Notes under the pieces: model-generated | Database searches by the model: none | What the model was told of the DNA's origin: nothing | Seen by the model: the letters and a program-made list of their open reading frames with translations, nothing else | In this document: piece by piece, positions 63,187 to 64,000 of the stretch | How the letters are laid out: each line of letters starts with the position of its first letter | How positions within the stretch are numbered: position 1 is the stretch's first letter | Program-made: the position numbers and the translations under genes | From: Aurantimonas coralicida_A | GTDB lineage: Bacteria; Pseudomonadota; Alphaproteobacteria; Rhizobiales; Rhizobiaceae | NCBI RefSeq assembly: GCF_036016755.1 | Contig: NZ_JAYXIH010000007.1 | Location: 82,942-146,941 of the forward strand | Reading direction: 5' to 3' | DNA length: 64,000 bases

Positions 63187-63836
63187 GATGGGACGTTCCC
63201 GTCTTTGGATGGGTGTGGGAAGCCGGCGAGGGCGGCCTCGAATAAGGCGAAAGCGGCATTCGCGGCTGCAAGCGCGCGGGCGCGATGGGGCGCGGCGTAT
63301 ATAGCGACCGACAGGTCGTCCATCCGGTCCCGGAAACCGTCGGCGAGTGCCGCCGCCTCCAGATAGGCGGTCGAAACTCCCGGCCATCGCCGGGCATTCC
63401 CGCGTGCCAGGAAATCGCGATGGATGAACCGGGCTCCGAGCCGCGACCCATCGAGAACATAGGCAATGCCCGCCGCCTCCGGGAGCCCGACGGGGCGAAC
63501 GGGGAAGGGGATAGTGGCGGCCGGATGCAATCCCATTTGCCGCATGTCCGATGCCAGCGCCGGCAGCAGGATCGTCCGCAAGTTCGAGCCGATCGTCGCG
63601 TCGAGCCCCGCATGTCCGTCGAGAAGCGGTTCCAGGGCCGAATGCGCGGCATGATTCATGGCGATAAAACGTTGATAGAGGCCGGGATCCGAGGCTTCGG
63701 TCATGCCCTCGAAAATCCGGTCGAGGGCAGCATGGCGATCCGTGGTTCCGGAGCGTAGCAATTGTCTCAACGACGGGGCCGACGATCGTCCGTCGGATGG
63801 TCCGTCCAGGGGGCTTGCGAGCGCGGCATCAGTCAT
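63183..63836 (-). CDS. bphO: biliverdin-producing heme oxygenase
   Basis: A 217-aa enzyme of the heme oxygenase/BphO group. Proximal-ligand candidate His is in TTDRHAALDRIF; GIAYVLDGSRLGARFIHRDF is the distal-helix region. It makes the biliverdin chromophore for the phytochrome. It is the first gene of the coupled bphO-bphP pair. ATG 63836. Confidence 0.92.
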   Translation of the reverse strand: MTDAALASPLDGPSDGRSSAPSLRQLLRSGTTDRHAALDRIFEGMTEASDPGLYQRFIAMNHAAHSALEPLLDGHAGLDATIGSNLRTILLPALASDMRQMGLHPAATIPFPVRPVGLPEAAGIAYVLDGSRLGARFIHRDFLARGNARRWPGVSTAYLEAAALADGFRDRMDDLSVAIYAAPHRARALAAANAAFALFEAALAGFPHPSKDGNVPS

Positions 63837-63973
63837 GTTGCATTCGGGTATCGTCCGGCTGGGATTGAGCTTACGGCGGCGTAACGTCAACCCTAGAGCA
63901 TCCGGCGAATAATTTGAATCGACGGGTTCCCATTTGATGTTCGGTTTGATTCTCTGTGAGCAGGAGGTGCTTC

Positions 63974-64000
63974 ATGGGAAAGGCTGTTTCATCAGATTTG
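63974..64000 (+). CDS. start of a probable transposase (partial)
   Basis: An AGGAGGTG ribosome site precedes an ATG whose first nine codons read MGKAVSSDL, the usual opening of IS630-type transposases. The gene runs off the window. Assignment rests on nine residues only. Confidence 0.5.

Overview
The window is GC-rich alphaproteobacterial chromosome, most probably order Hyphomicrobiales (Rhizobiales). An Aurantimonadaceae-like host is my guess but is not proven by the sequence. Supporting marks are the rpmH-rnpA-yidC-engB block, the hisD/UPF0262/low-molecular-weight phosphatase neighbourhood, a DUF2948 gene, an alpha-glucoside transport operon beside zwf-pgl-edd, a GcrA-like protein and an HWE-kinase bacteriophytochrome with its heme oxygenase.

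Region 1 (1-336) is the 3' end of a TrkH-type potassium transporter. Region 2 (337-22571) is an integrated element of about 22.2 kb. It is bounded by a perfect 45-bp direct repeat that is the 3' part of tRNA-Arg(CCT). The intact tRNA lies at the right end and the duplicated fragment at the left, next to a tyrosine integrase. The motif GCTTCCCA occurs three times near each end in matching layouts and probably marks the integrase arm sites. The element carries small DNA-binding proteins, a replication-type protein with a candidate origin inside its gene, a minus-strand two-gene cassette of unknown function, and a virion-ejection-like module (SleB-type hydrolase protein, 402-aa and 997-aa proteins, a holin-like peptide, a DUF5681 small-terminase-like protein). 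It also has a divergent XRE switch, many small exported proteins, and more regulators. No portal, capsid, tail or large terminase is visible, so a phage satellite or a remnant prophage are the two readings.

Region 3 (22604-36132) is core-like: a type I secretion ATPase and its fusion protein (the latter frameshifted at a G6 tract), thiamine pyrophosphokinase, a TPP riboswitch followed by thiBPQ, an M48 lipoprotein protease, rpmH-rnpA-yidC, a frameshifted CatB-type acetyltransferase and engB. Region 4 (36133-39761) has an AT-rich orphan gene, then a low-molecular-weight phosphatase, a UPF0262 gene, hisD and a DUF2948 gene on the minus strand. Region 5 (39887-50051) is an exopolysaccharide locus: ligase/polymerase, glycosyltransferases, WecG/TagA enzyme, DUF6492 protein, flippase, GH10 glycosidase and a Wzc/GumC-type chain-length protein.

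Region 6 (50304-60453) imports and burns alpha-glucosides: binding protein, two permeases, GH13 glucosidase and ATPase on the plus strand, facing edd-pgl-zwf (Entner-Doudoroff entry) on the minus strand. Region 7 (60571-64000) is a bacteriophytochrome kinase and its heme oxygenase, then the first codons of a probable transposase at the edge.
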